Source of the DNA: Phlyctochytrium arcticum
Taxonomy: Eukaryota; Chytridiomycota; Chytridiomycetes; Chytridiales; Chytridiaceae
Reading direction: 5' to 3'
Assembly (NCBI GenBank): GCA_025602905.1
Contig: JAHLKI010000002.1
Coordinates: 186,001 to 250,000, forward strand
Length of the DNA stretch: 64,000 nucleotides
Every line of letters starts with the position of its first letter. The first letter of the stretch is position 1. A program made the translations under genes and the position numbers. Positions 47,729 through 58,631 of the stretch are shown piece by piece. The notes beneath the pieces are model-generated. The model was given only the letters and a program-made list of their open reading frames with translations. It was not told the DNA's origin and searched no databases.

Positions 47729-49537
47729 ATGTCACCTTCAAGTACGACCACTGGTGCTTCAACAACAACCACAATCCGAAGACCACATACCCCTCCGCCA
47801 TCATTAAGCAATGAATCGACGAGAACATCCGAAAGTTCACCTCACGACAAACCCCGCGCGGGTTCGAACGGCACCCTCACATCATCATCCACACCGCCGA
47901 AACTATCATCATCCATGTCAACAGCATCCAAGCAAAAGGCGAGACGAGATACGATGGCATTGAAAAAGGAGCTGCATCTTGTATTGGGAGATCGGGCTAC
48001 CGAGTATTGGCATGGATTGAAGGAATTTGTGAATGGACGGACGAATCGACGAGATTTTGATCGGGTTGCGGCGAGTTGTTTGCAGAAACGGAAAAGTGAG
48101 TATTTTTTCTTGGGATTTGTGGGGAATTTGGGATGAAGGGGGATGGCGGGATGGAATGTGTCTGTGTGGATGTCATCTCATTTGGGTTAGTTATATGTGG
48201 ACGATTTTCCCACGACCCACGGCAATTGGGGAGGATATACGAAGGATCGCGGGTCTTGCATGGACGTCGTTATACAATCCGGTCTCTATTACTATGGAGA
48301 TTCACTGTCGGGAATTTATCGGTGCAAAGTCCTGAGCCTCATGTCCAAATGCAACTATACTAATTTCTCCCCCTCCATTCATTACAGTCAACCTACACAA
48401 CAAATTTATAATGGCCATTCTCCACAATGTATACCAAGGCGTACCCCCTCCTCCCCCACCCCCTCCCTCCTCCAACCCCGCTCCATCCTCCAACTCAACA
48501 TTCACCTTCCCACAGCCTAAATCAACTCTTACCTCCGCGAACCGACCTCCCGCATCCACATCGCAACCCCCAATAGCGGAATCAACCGACGGGAAAGAGC
48601 GGTTGTCGACCATTATTTCAAGAAAGAGACGCGCAGAGGAGGCGTTACCGGATTGGAGGACTAAAGTTCGACGACGGGAGGTCATGTCCTTTGCGGCAAG
48701 CCAGAGACAGCGGATCGTTAATCTGCTACCGGTACGTTAGATGTCTTCATGGAAAGTATCTGGTGCCGCCGAAATCTCAACAACGGTACACTTTTTGTTT
48801 TCTTTGCTGAACAGAATCGATCGGTTGCTCTTGCTGCTAATCGCGCCAATCAAGCTAAAAAAGTTCCACAACCGTCGTATATGGCCCTCAACACAATGAC
48901 GTCTACGCCGCCAGGTAAAATGACAAATCTGTTTTTTATACACGGAATGACTTTGTTCTAATATGCGCTTTAAAAGAACTAAGCGCGATACCACCACTTT
49001 GTCATGAAGAGCGGGCTTTGCCGACATTAGATACCCTGCGGAGTGCGATGGCGATGGAAGCCCAGATTCAGGGTCTCTCGGACGGCCTGGAAGGTGAAGA
49101 ATGCGTCAAGTTGGTTGCACTGGCGCTCAAGGTGCGTATACAACTTAACGTCGTAGCTATCCATCAATATGGGAGCTGATAAGTCATTCGTGATGCAGAA
49201 CTACATGATGAATCACTTGTCTACTGTTTTACGGATGACTCGACCGGTACCCAAACCGCCCGGGTTGTTGGACGCGATAGAGGGGATCACTCCAATGGGC
49301 ACAATAGCGACTGGACCCGCCGCACTTGACCCCGCCCCACCTGGATATCTATCGCTTCACGATATATGTTTCACCAACGAAATGGCGCCGCACACCGTGA
49401 CCCGCACCCGGGGTGGCCAGTGTTTGGCCGAGGAGGCCACCGCCCTTCTTGATGTCTTTGAAGGGACGATCGAGGAAAGGATCGGGCCCACTCGGAAAAG
49501 CCAGCTTCGGGAACTGGGTATTGTGGGTTGGAAGTGA
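47729..49537 (+). CDS. HFI1: SAGA complex subunit Hfi1/Ada1
   Basis: The protein starts MSPSSTTTGASTTTTI with a Ser/Thr-rich disordered region. It then has the SAGA-Tad1 block: ALKKELHLVLGDRATEYWHG, LKEFVNGRTNRRDFDRVAAS, and after an intron LHNKFIMAILHNVYQG. A poly-proline run (PPPPPPPP) and linker lead to RRREVMSFAASQRQRI. The C-terminal exons carry the histone-fold region of Ada1, with PTLDTLRSAMAMEAQIQGLS and NYMMNHLSTVLR, and end LRELGIVGWK. Ada1 holds the SAGA coactivator together, pairing its histone fold with Taf12. Four or more short introns are present. Confidence 0.9.
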
Positions 49538-49740
49538 ATTTTTTAAATAAAGAGTCTGGCAAAGAGATGGTGAAGATCAAAAATTAAACAGGATATTTTC
49601 AGAAGAAATGCGGAAAGTATAGAGACCAAAGAACAAAACAGGATATAGATGAAAGAACAGATATTAGGGAAAGGAAGTTGATATCCCGTTCGTACCCGGC
49701 CGACCTTAAGTCGTAAATTAGCTGGGGTTCCAACTTCCTA

Positions 49741-49838
49741 GACCGAGATACGACCGCCATCGATGTGTTCAGCCAACGGCTGTTGAGTACTGCCAACAGT
49801 CCGAAGGCACCGAGTAAATTACAAAAAAGACAACGCAC
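49741..49838 (+). repeat. Dispersed hairpin repeat, copy B
   Basis: Matches 11911-12050 at roughly 85-90% identity, including the cggctgttg ... caacagtccg stem-loop. Lies between the convergent HFI1 and MAGO genes. Confidence 0.8.
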
Positions 49839-49941
49839 CCATTAAAGCAAAGATTACCCAAATGGTTCAAAACCACACATAATCTTGACAAAGAGTTTCA
49901 AAAACAAAATAATGTACAAACTATCTAATACTACCCAATTT

Positions 49942-49970
49942 CCCCCCCCCCCCCCCCCCCCCCCCCCCCC
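49942..49970. repeat. 29-nt poly-C tract
   Basis: Twenty-nine uninterrupted C residues about 45 bp beyond the MAGO stop codon, in its 3' flank. The length may be imprecise, as homopolymers are prone to sequencing error. Confidence 0.85.
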
Positions 49971-50013
49971 GAAGCAACTATCGCTCTTACCACCCCACTA
50001 TTCTGCGCCCTTT

Positions 50014-50632
50014 TTAGATGGGCTTGATCTTGAAGTGCAGGGAGATGAGGGAAAAGACCAAACATTTCAAATCTTGAATCAAAAAGTAGAAGACGCGCAG
50101 GCCGGCGGGGTCCTGTGAGTTTTGGACATCGGCCAGGGATCCAATTTTTGCTGTCTGTACAAAGTAGTCAGTAAAGGAACCAATTTTGGAGATGAAATGA
50201 CACATACGGTGAATGAAATGTGTTCCTTTCCCGATACAATCTCGAGTTCTTGACGACCCACCCGATCTGGTACTGGCCAAAGCTTATCATCCTCCCTAAA
50301 ATCCACATTAGTGACCCCTCAATCACATTCAAAACCCAAGGTTCTCCTTACTTCATGACTTCACTTGCCGCTACGATCCGCTGGAGCTCTTGCATCAGGA
50401 TAGGGCCGACGTAGACTTCCTTCCGAATGAGAGTGTCGTTTTTGTAGTTACTTGAGTTGGCGTAGCGGAGCTTGCCGTCAGGCCGGAACTCGAATTCGAG
50501 AAACTCGTGGCCGAATTTGCCAATGTGACCGACACTGGGAATAGAACAAAATTTAGACAATGAGATAAAGGATTCGGAGACTGGTCACACATACTAGTAT
50601 CGGACGTAGAGCTCTTCGTCGCCTGTTGCCAT
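50014..50632 (-). CDS. MAGO: Mago nashi, exon junction complex core
   Basis: Four exons. They start [16 protein letters not shown] and continue [64 protein letters not shown], then after an intron [20 protein letters not shown] and VQ-type helix [22 protein letters not shown]. This is close to animal and plant Mago along its full length (about 148 aa). Mago pairs with Y14 to lock the exon junction complex on spliced mRNA, fitting an intron-rich fungal genome. Start 50632 faces BRL1 across a 183-bp gap. Confidence 0.97.
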
Positions 50633-50815
50633 ATTGGTAGTTGTGATTTCGAGGATTGGCGAGTCAGTGATCTCTCCCGAAATCTGGGAATGTCCCCGTT
50701 ATTGACTTGTTGCCCTCGCAACTAAGCATCACGTGCCCTCAATGACACACCGCGCTCTCATCTCGAGCGCTGAATTTCGCAGATTTCAAGAATTTCAGCG
50801 AGGATCATTAGCGCA
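50633..50815. promoter_or_regulatory. Divergent promoter, MAGO / BRL1
   Basis: A 183-bp gap between opposed start codons, containing a cacgtg hexamer near 50731. Shared promoter inferred from layout. Confidence 0.5.
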
Positions 50816-52184
50816 ATGGATAGGGGCAAAGCGACGCCCATGGACTTTGAGCGCACGCCTCTGCAGCTGCAGGATACGCCATGGTTGAGAGCAGTGTCGG
50901 CAGCTGCTGAGCGGTCAAATTCGCCCACACATCCACCAAGCAAACCACACCAACCACCACAACGTGAGTAGGACAATAATTCTCGTGCAGGACGGACCTT
51001 CAATGACTTAAACTGTTTACTACGAGCAGCACTCCCATTCACCTTCTCTTCTTCATCCACGCCTCCATCCACAAGCTTGACCGTATCAAGGTCACAGTCC
51101 AAAGACGATTCAGCAATTGCAGATCACAACCCTGCCCGTTCCAATTCCCACCAATCCCCTCCATCCCGCACTTCCAACACCCATAACACGAATGAATCCG
51201 ATGAAGATGTACCTGCATTTTCATTCACATTCTCGCCACCGACTCCATCGAAAAGCTTGGCCGTGATACATTCACACGAATCAGGCCCTGTTGCTCATTC
51301 ACCTCCCCGCTCGCATTCCCACAACCGTCGCCGATCTCCAAAAACCATGACATCCCGCAGTTCTAATAACCTCTATGCCAGTGAATCCGATGAAGATGTG
51401 CCTGTGAAAGGAGTAGGTTTCCTCATGGTATCAGTAAAATATCACTTTTGTACTCACTTTGGGTGTTGATAGAATGTCAGGAAACGGGCCAAGAAGACGT
51501 TGCCGGATCATTTTGGGGGCCGGCGCTCTGATTTTGATGTATCAGGACAGGAGCGGAGAGGGCGAAACGAGGGGTTTAGTCCACGGACGCTCCTTCTTCC
51601 TTATATGATTAGCGGGTAAGGTTCAGTATACTTCGTTGGAAATCTTTTGCAATAGTCTGACATGACCTTTTAAGATACATCCAAATGATATTCTACGTGA
51701 CGATGATTGGGATCATGCTTTACATGGTTGGTCAATTTATCATGACGGTCCACCACGATCTGGAAATGAAGGCAGAAGAGTATTCCGCTGGTATGTAACA
51801 AGGATCTTCCACTTTATACGTAATACTCATGTCGCTTTAGAAATCACCCAACAAATCACGGAATGCAGTTTTGATTACATCAACAACAAGTGTGACCCTG
51901 CGACTCGGGTGCAGTATATGCAGAAAGCGTGCCAGGAATGGGAACTCTGTATGCGTCGAGATCCCAAGGAAGTCGGACGGTAAGTTCATGTCGTTATGCA
52001 GCTACTTGCGGCCCCCACAACTAAACATGTTGAAATTAGACTGAAAGTAGGAGCAGAAACGTTTGCCGAAATCCTTAACCGACTCTTTGAACCCCTCTCT
52101 TACAAAACTATGGCATTTGGGACTGTGTTACTTTTTGGAACGCTTTTTTTGACTTCGACCAACCACCCCCCTCGGAGTTCATAA
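50816..52184 (+). CDS. BRL1: Brl1/Brr6-type nuclear envelope protein
   Basis: The N-terminal half is disordered, Ser/Pro-rich and repeats the motif ESDEDVP. The C-terminal half is the Brr6/Brl1 domain: a membrane helix (GYIQMIFYVTMIGIMLYMVG), a lumenal region with four cysteines (ITECSFDYINNKCD, KACQEWELCMRRDP), an amphipathic helix (KVGAETFAEILNRLFEPLS) and a second membrane helix (MAFGTVLLFGTLFL). The paired cysteines form the disulfides for which the domain is named. The protein acts in nuclear pore assembly and envelope lipid balance, in organisms with closed mitosis. About six exons; end at 52184. Confidence 0.93.
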
Positions 52185-52939
52185 CAAATTCTACCTCCAT
52201 CTATCATGTCATCCGCCATACATGCTCTGTATCTGGACATTTCACTCCCATATTGCAGCTAATCCTAGTCCCGCCTTTCAACGTTAATACATCTTTTTTG
52301 ATGGGCCACACTGTATATAATATATATAGGAGACCTTGGAGTGTGTCTCTCGGTAAACGGAGGATGGTAGACTGTACGTTCGACAAATTTGTGGGTCTAA
52401 TAACGTCGCTGTGTACGCGCATGGATTGCGCTCGGAGCCAGCATCGGAGCCCTTTTCACCAACGGCCTTCGTTGTTGGCAGCTTTTGGCATATGGATCTT
52501 GCCCAAAGTCCGGAATTGGGACTTTTGGGAGTCGACAATCGTATCGATTGTCTGTACCTGAGGGAGTGTCTCTTGCTCCCGGCCCCGCGATCATCTTCCT
52601 CTGATCTTCAGGATCTGTCCGCCCATCGTCGGTCGCCGGGGTCGCCGGTCGCCGGTCGTCGCCGGCTGTGGTGGGAAGTTAATCCCGGCGGTAAAAGTCA
52701 AAGTATAAAAACCCAAAGCAACGGTAAAGGAATAAAGATAATGCCCCAACGAATAAAAACCCAGGGAAAGTTCCACGCGTTGGAGGGTTTTTTTGCGTCA
52801 TCTGCCGGTGCAGCGAGCTATGACTCAGCCAAAGGCCTGGCCGTTTTCTCGCCGCCTTCCACCCCTGCAAATTGCGGATCTCGCAATCTACAATCTCCCT
52901 GCCACACAACAACGACGAACGACGGCCCCACCACCAGCC
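52185..52939. other. Intergenic, no gene seen
   Basis: Upstream region of YPD1. It includes a short GC-rich run of gtcgccgg units at about 52628-52670. No gene recognised. Confidence 0.5.
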
Positions 52940-53584
52940 ATGGCTTCCGACGACATTGTCGACCACAGCATCTTTGACCAGCTCCTCGAGGTGAGTTGGT
53001 CGGAAAACCTCCTGGCGCGTGGGAATCCACCCATACAACTGGGGCTCGAGCGAGACGTCTCGGATTAACGATGCAGAGAAACCAGCGGCAAATTCACTGA
53101 CTTTTTTGCTATTCCAGATGGACGAGGACGACGAGGAGCGGGCTTTCAGTCGGGATATTGTCGTAAACTACTTTGAGCAGGCTGAAACAACCTTTGAATC
53201 TATGAACTCTGCGCTGTAAGTATTCCTTTCCAAAGTATATCAAGATTTACGGCGGATCGGTGACCCGTTACAAGTCTGATGCAACAGTTTTACTCGAAAA
53301 TCCATCTAATCCACATTTTAATACCAATTAGTGACAAGAAGGATCTGCCAAGTTTATCGCGGTTGGGTCATTTCTTAAAGGGCAGTTCCGCGGCTCTCGG
53401 TCTGACTAAGGTCAAAGCATCCTGCGAGAAAATACAGCATTACGGAAACATGAAGGACGAACATGGCTCGGGAAACATTAGCGAGGAGGAGGCTCTGAAG
53501 CGAATCAAGGCATTATTGACACAGACAAAGGAAGAGTACCGTGAGGCAGAGGTGTATCTCAAAAAGTTTTATGGAGAGGAATAA
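52940..53584 (+). CDS. YPD1: Histidine phosphotransfer protein Ypd1
   Basis: Exons 52940-52990, 53118-53215 and 53332-53584 give 133 aa. The order is FDQLLEMDEDDEERAFSRDI, FEQAETTFESMNSAL, then LSRLGHFLKGSSAALGL, where His of HFLKGSS is the phosphorylated residue, and ASCEKIQHYG. The final helices end in EEYREAEVYLKKFYGEE. This is a single-domain HPt protein that passes phosphate from a hybrid histidine kinase to response regulators such as Ssk1 and Skn7 in the osmotic and oxidative stress pathway. Length and motif match yeast Ypd1. All splice sites are canonical. Confidence 0.95.
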
Positions 53585-54207
53585 GACTACTCAAGCAAAA
53601 TCTGGGAACCCTTGACCTTTTTTTTCATCTCAAAAAGTCCGAGAGTTTTTCCGCCGTTTTGCGCACCAAAAGCTCCTTTTACCACTACAGGACCTCTACT
53701 TAATTTTTCCGACCATTTTCTGCTCTACTCAATCGCCGGCTTTTTCTTCTCCATGCAAACTTGTACTTTCTTTTGCTTAGATTTCCCCCCCTCTCTCCCC
53801 GCAACATCCCCACCCTCACAAACCCCCCTCCAGCGCAAACTTTATTATGATTGTGGGAGTTCCTTTCCCACCCTTTGGTTTTTCGTTTCATTGGAAATGC
53901 AGTCCTGTCTCTCCCTTGTTTGTTCCCCCCTCCAAAGATTCAATCACCAACCCCCTCTTTATTTAGTGACACCGGCCTCTCCCAAAAAAAACCTGTCTTG
54001 TACAAAGCATCATCGTTCGTCATAGTCATTTCCTTGGTATATCTCCTCATCAATGCGCATCACACTGCAATACTCAGGCATTTGATTGAATGTAAAGTGA
54101 GGAACAATTGATGTAGATGTACGAAAAAAGAAACTACGATATACTATCAAAGTGCCGGGAGGCCAAGCTATATACTGAAACTAGGTGAAACAAAAGAAAT
54201 GCTAACT
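53585..54207. other. Intergenic, pyrimidine-rich, no gene seen
   Basis: Between the convergent YPD1 and MGM101 genes. T- and C-rich runs on the plus strand; no coding frame supported. Confidence 0.55.
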
Positions 54208-55267
54208 TTAGCGTGAGTAATTCGATTGCGGTGATTTTCTATATCCGCCGCCGCCTCCAGAGGCATATCCTCCGCCAGATGGCGGTGCAGCAGCGCTAGG
54301 TTCTTCCTTGACGCCCGCCCCAAAACTCCGATCCTTTCGCCGCCAGAGCAGCTTGCGAGTGTTGGAGTACCCGGACACGGTGGGGAGTTGGATGCAATGC
54401 TTGGATTTGAATTCGTCAATAAAGACGGGGTCCCATAGTTCTAAAACAGTATATTATTAGGGACTGGGATCAAGTAATGATGGAGCGAGAGCAAAAAAAA
54501 AACGTTACCACTTGCAATCCCCAAATCTTTACAACACCGCATCAGCGCATTACTCTTGACACCCTCACTAGCCGTCGGCAATTTATCTTCAGAAAAGTAA
54601 TCCTGTTCCCCACGAGCTTGACCCACAAATCGGCCTAAACAAAACAGTGCATACTCCCGCGAAATATTCTTTTTGTTGACAGTATGCGGACCGCGCGGGA
54701 TCAGGCCCCATCCGCCAGGTCCAAACGCCCGGTTGAGGATCCGCCGGTATTTGATTTCAGGGAGATAGAGGAGTCCGTCTGGAGTTGTAACATAAGTACA
54801 TACTAGTGAGATATGAAAGGGATTGCTTACTCACCGGGTTTGATCTCAATATCCTTCTCGGGTAAAGGTGCCAACAGCACATCTGCAATTTCCTTGGGAA
54901 ACGGTTCAAAGGATAGACCCTTGTGGGAGTTGGTCAAGTCGTGGTAATCCGGATCGTTCATGAAGGCCGGTTGAGGAGTTCCGTCATTGGACGGCCCACC
55001 ATCATTTGATGAGGCGTAAACCTCGTTTTCGAACGCGGATGCATTGGGGAATGCTCCACCTCGCGCAGACGGCTTTTCGGGCGCTGGAGACGGTGTGGGG
55101 GGTACCTGGCTCTGAAACCCAGTTGTGTCAGTGGTGGTAGGAGGGAAGGACAAGTGTCAAAAACTTACGGCATAGAGACGGGTAGATTGGCGCAAGATCT
55201 GTCTGCTGAATGTACTGCTGCTGCGGGTAGCACCTCGAGCGCATGTTGGTATGACCTTGTAAAGCAT
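54208..55267 (-). CDS. MGM101: Mitochondrial genome maintenance protein Mgm101
   Basis: Start 55267 gives [20 protein letters not shown], an Arg/Ser-rich mitochondrial presequence. After an intron comes a disordered linker, then the Rad52-like core: [39 protein letters not shown] block, [60 protein letters not shown] and [15 protein letters not shown]. The C-terminus is Gly-rich and ends QSNYSR. Mgm101 anneals single strands in mtDNA recombination and repair. Four short introns are present. Confidence 0.95.
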
Positions 55268-55631
55268 TCTTGGCTGGAGAGGAAGTTTCAAACAGGGGCA
55301 AGATTGGGTGGGTGCCTTTGTCCTTTCGGAAATCTCCACCTGGCAAAATTGTCGGACGTGTCTTTTTGGTGATGACACACTAAATGAGTGTGCAGGCCAC
55401 TCAGGCTGTCAAATGGATCTCCGATCTGGACAACTATATACCAGAGAGGTGATGTCTTTGAACGCTGGCAAGTGTGAAATGAATGGCAGGGTATATGATA
55501 TTTTACAGATATGCCGTCAAACGACTATGACACAAAGCTCTACTATGCTGATGAAAGGTCATCTAATGAGATGATATGAGGGAATGCTAGTATGAAAATG
55601 AATGGAATGTCGGAGGACGGGGGTATCAAAA

Positions 55632-56378
55632 CTACGCCATGGCTTTATCATAGGCTTTCCAATAGGCGTCCTCATCGTCGTCATCCGCATCACTTCCCGT
55701 AGCGTTACCACTATCGGTAGTCTGCTCATCCTTTCCTTCCTCTGCCTGATCCTAATTTGAGATGATAAGTACTTTCCATCCCATCCAAAACATCCAAAAA
55801 AGGCAAAGAATCAAATCGTTTACCTTGCTGTCCATTGCCTTGTCATACAACCTCCAATACGTTTGCTCTTCCTCGCCCATGTCTGCGGAAAGGCCCGGCA
55901 TGGTCTGTCCAGCAGATGATGATGCCTTTAGCAGAGCCTCTTCCAGGGTCGGGCTCCAATCTTTACAAAATGTCGATATGCCCTGTGGAAGCTCCATCAG
56001 GTTATGATATAGCCAGCGGCCTCCGGTCGTTTGAAGGAGAATCACGCAGCCGTCCCGAGACGTCGCCCCGCCATGGTAGAATGGGACACACGCCTGTACC
56101 GTTTCGGCATCGAGCACTTTATAAAAGACATGATCCGTGTGCATATCACGCGCAGGATCCCATCGCTCGACGAGTTCAGCAGCACAGTCCTTTTGCCATT
56201 GAAAGTGGGTAGTCCAATCCTGGTCATGGTGGCTCCCGCCTAGCAGCTGATGTCGCTTGTGAATGAATGGAGAGGAGATGGGGAGGAGGAGCGAGTGAGA
56301 CTGGGATTGAAGGAAGGAAAGCGCGAGAGCAGCCACTCGGACGGGAGAAGTCAGGGCGTCTGCCTCGGTAAATCGCAT
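55632..56378 (-). CDS. Hypothetical protein with repeated YWxxYDKAM motif
   Basis: Start ATG 56378 (MRFTEADALTSPVRVAALAL); a longer frame upstream has no ATG. Exon 1 runs to about 55825, then a gtaaac...aattag intron, and a short exon ending at 55632. An N-terminal helix-rich region contains FQWQKDCAAELVERWDP, DHVFYKVLDAETVQACVPFY and GRWLYHNLMELPQG. The last coding part carries TYWRLYDKAM and, after the intron and an acidic stretch, AYWKAYDKAMA at the extreme C-terminus. The two motif copies look like short binding elements. No family recognised. Confidence 0.7.
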
Positions 56379-56760
56379 TGGCACTTGTTTATCGTGGGTG
56401 CTTGACGGTGGAATTGGAGTCGCCAAAGTCGGTGATCAAGACCAGAAAAACACCGGGAATCCGCAGAGGTCCTCCGCTTGGGAACAGAGACTACTAAGGA
56501 AAAGTTTAGTGGTTGAAACCCGGGCAATGCCAATCGTTTTTCCCAGCCAACTTTGAACTTTTTGACCAATACTCGCGAGGTCGCGTGACTGTGGGGGAGA
56601 CTACACCAAGCCGCTCTCCACGCGCAGACGCGCGGTGGTCCGGTGGATGATGCTCTTAAACCGATTGGCAAAATTCACAAGTACGGGTTAAACTCTTCCC
56701 AAAGCATGGTGAGTGTCTGCACATAGTCGCTTTGTTGGGGTCTTCCTGAAGCATGCTGGG

Positions 56761-57049
56761 GCTGTCTGGGGAGCGTCTACCAGCCACCAGCCATCGCTGG
56801 CTTTTTGGTGATGGGGGTCATGAAACGGCGGCCAAGATGGTATCCACGGTGCTAAAGGACACGCTGGGCTGTCTAGGGAGCGCCTACCAGCCATCGCTGT
56901 CTTTTTGGTGATGGGGGTTATGAAACGACGGCCAAGATGGTATCTACAGTGTGCTCTTGGGGGCTGCTGCCGGGTTACCTTGTTACGTCTACCAGCCATC
57001 GCTGTCTTTTTGGTGATGGGGGTCATGAAACGATGGGCAAGGTGACGTC
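56761..57049. repeat. Three imperfect tandem copies, period about 105-107 bp
   Basis: Copies begin near 56761, 56868 and 56978 and share ccatcgctg, ctttttggtgatgggggt and atgaaacg blocks at about 80-90% identity. Frames on the minus strand repeat TPITKKTAMAGRR, but they shift between copies, so coding is unlikely. Confidence 0.9.
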
Positions 57050-58631
57050 TAGCGTGATATTGCAACTATGGGACCAGCACCACTTAGCTCTTGGCTAATT
57101 TAGATTCGTAGCATCCTGCAAACTTGACAATTCCCGATTCAGCATTTATTTTGAACGAATGCCTCCCACCACCTACTGATGGACGTTGGCGTGGGATAGC
57201 CAATTTGTGGGGAACAACCTCAGCTCATTTACCACGCCAGACAACTGCTGTTGTCCACCCGCGGCGAGGGCGACCCTCGATCTGAACAGGCCGGCGGAAG
57301 CGGTCCTGGCTGCCCTCGCCGTGCAGACAATGAACGTACAAATGGCTGATACTGGGATACCAGTTTTGGTTGCTGCAAAGTTTGTTATTTGAAAAGACCA
57401 ATACTGGCAATTCAAGAGGGGGCACGAGGATGAAATTGCGCGGATTCTACATGTTTGTTTAAATACTGGTTGTTCAGCGGTTCTACATAGATAAATTAGA
57501 CAATATTGGCTTTAGCGTCACCCTGATGTTGACCAGGGAAAGCTATTGCTCGGAATTTCAACATATCGGCGTCTCGGGAAAGAACTGATGAAGCAGATCA
57601 TGGACGACATGGAAGGTGGGTTGTGTTTTATGTCGCTGCTCCAATAGTTTCCTTATTCTTTCCGGTATTCGTACAATTCAGTGAACTTAGGCAACCTCGA
57701 ATGAGAGCAGATGCGGCAACCTCGGACTTATCCCACTATTGGTTCGATTGCCTCCGCCAATGGGAATGCGCATCGGCTGCCCAACCTGTTCCGTTGAAAG
57801 ATTGGTCTGAGGATGAGAGAGGTCGGGACACCGACCGTTACTCTCGTCGGAAGCTGTTTGTGATGGAAGTAGAGTACCTGAATGGTCTCAACAGGTAAGG
57901 AAACCTTTCCAGATTGTCAGTCTAAAACGTTAACAGTCTTAAACAGGTTTAATTCAAAGTACTAGGCTGGTTTGCCTGACGCCAACCTGAAACCGGTACC
58001 TGGAACTACATACAAACCGATTCGAGACTTGATTACAGAGATACGAGCTTGTCGACGCAATGAAGACCGGGAGAAATCCAAGACTGATGAGATCCGTTAA
58101 GCAGCTGAGGGTGGAGAGAGGAGGCCGGCCCGTCTCCAACACGGGTGTCTGGCAGTTCTAGTGTGAGTGCTGAGGTTCCATCCATCAGTTCCGTTAATTT
58201 TCTCACTCTTCTTTCCTACATTCAGGTTTGCCTTTCTCTTTCTTTAATTATTTTTTACCATTTCACACTTGGCTACTTGGGCTACTTGACTTCTTTTCGT
58301 CCTTCGCTTTTCTGTTTTTCCTGTTCTAATTTTTTTTTAATTGATATCGAAAAGATTTTTGCCAAACAAGTTTCTTTCTTGCTTTTCTATTCTATTGTCT
58401 TTTGAAGTTTTGATGCTGCCCGGGCGTTCCCCGCCGCGCTGATCTTTGCCATGGCAACAGCGGGCAGATGCTGATAAGATTGAAACTGCGTCAGAGCCGG
58501 CCTTCTCGGATTCTTCTCAATAATAATACAGCCCATTAGATCTCAATCTGCTACGACCTACTTGCTTCCTTGATACTTCTTACTGGATATTGACTGACGA
58601 CTGCAGACTGATCGACCGACACACACACAAA
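57050..58631. other. Intergenic, possible small exon
   Basis: About 1.6 kb. A frame at 57623-57898 (ELRQPRMRADAATSDLSHYW ... YLNGLNR) ends at a gtaagg-like donor and follows an acceptor-like tattcag, so it could be one exon of an unrecognised gene. Nothing else is supported. The last part is the LEU1 promoter, with a short (ac)n run near 58620. Confidence 0.35.

Noticed and set aside
49942..49970. Telomere or assembly gap signal at the poly-C tract
   Set aside because: Plain poly-C is not a telomere unit and unique core genes continue on both sides.
56761..57049. CRISPR array
   Set aside because: Repeats are over 100 bp, imperfect and lack unique spacers; the genome is eukaryotic.
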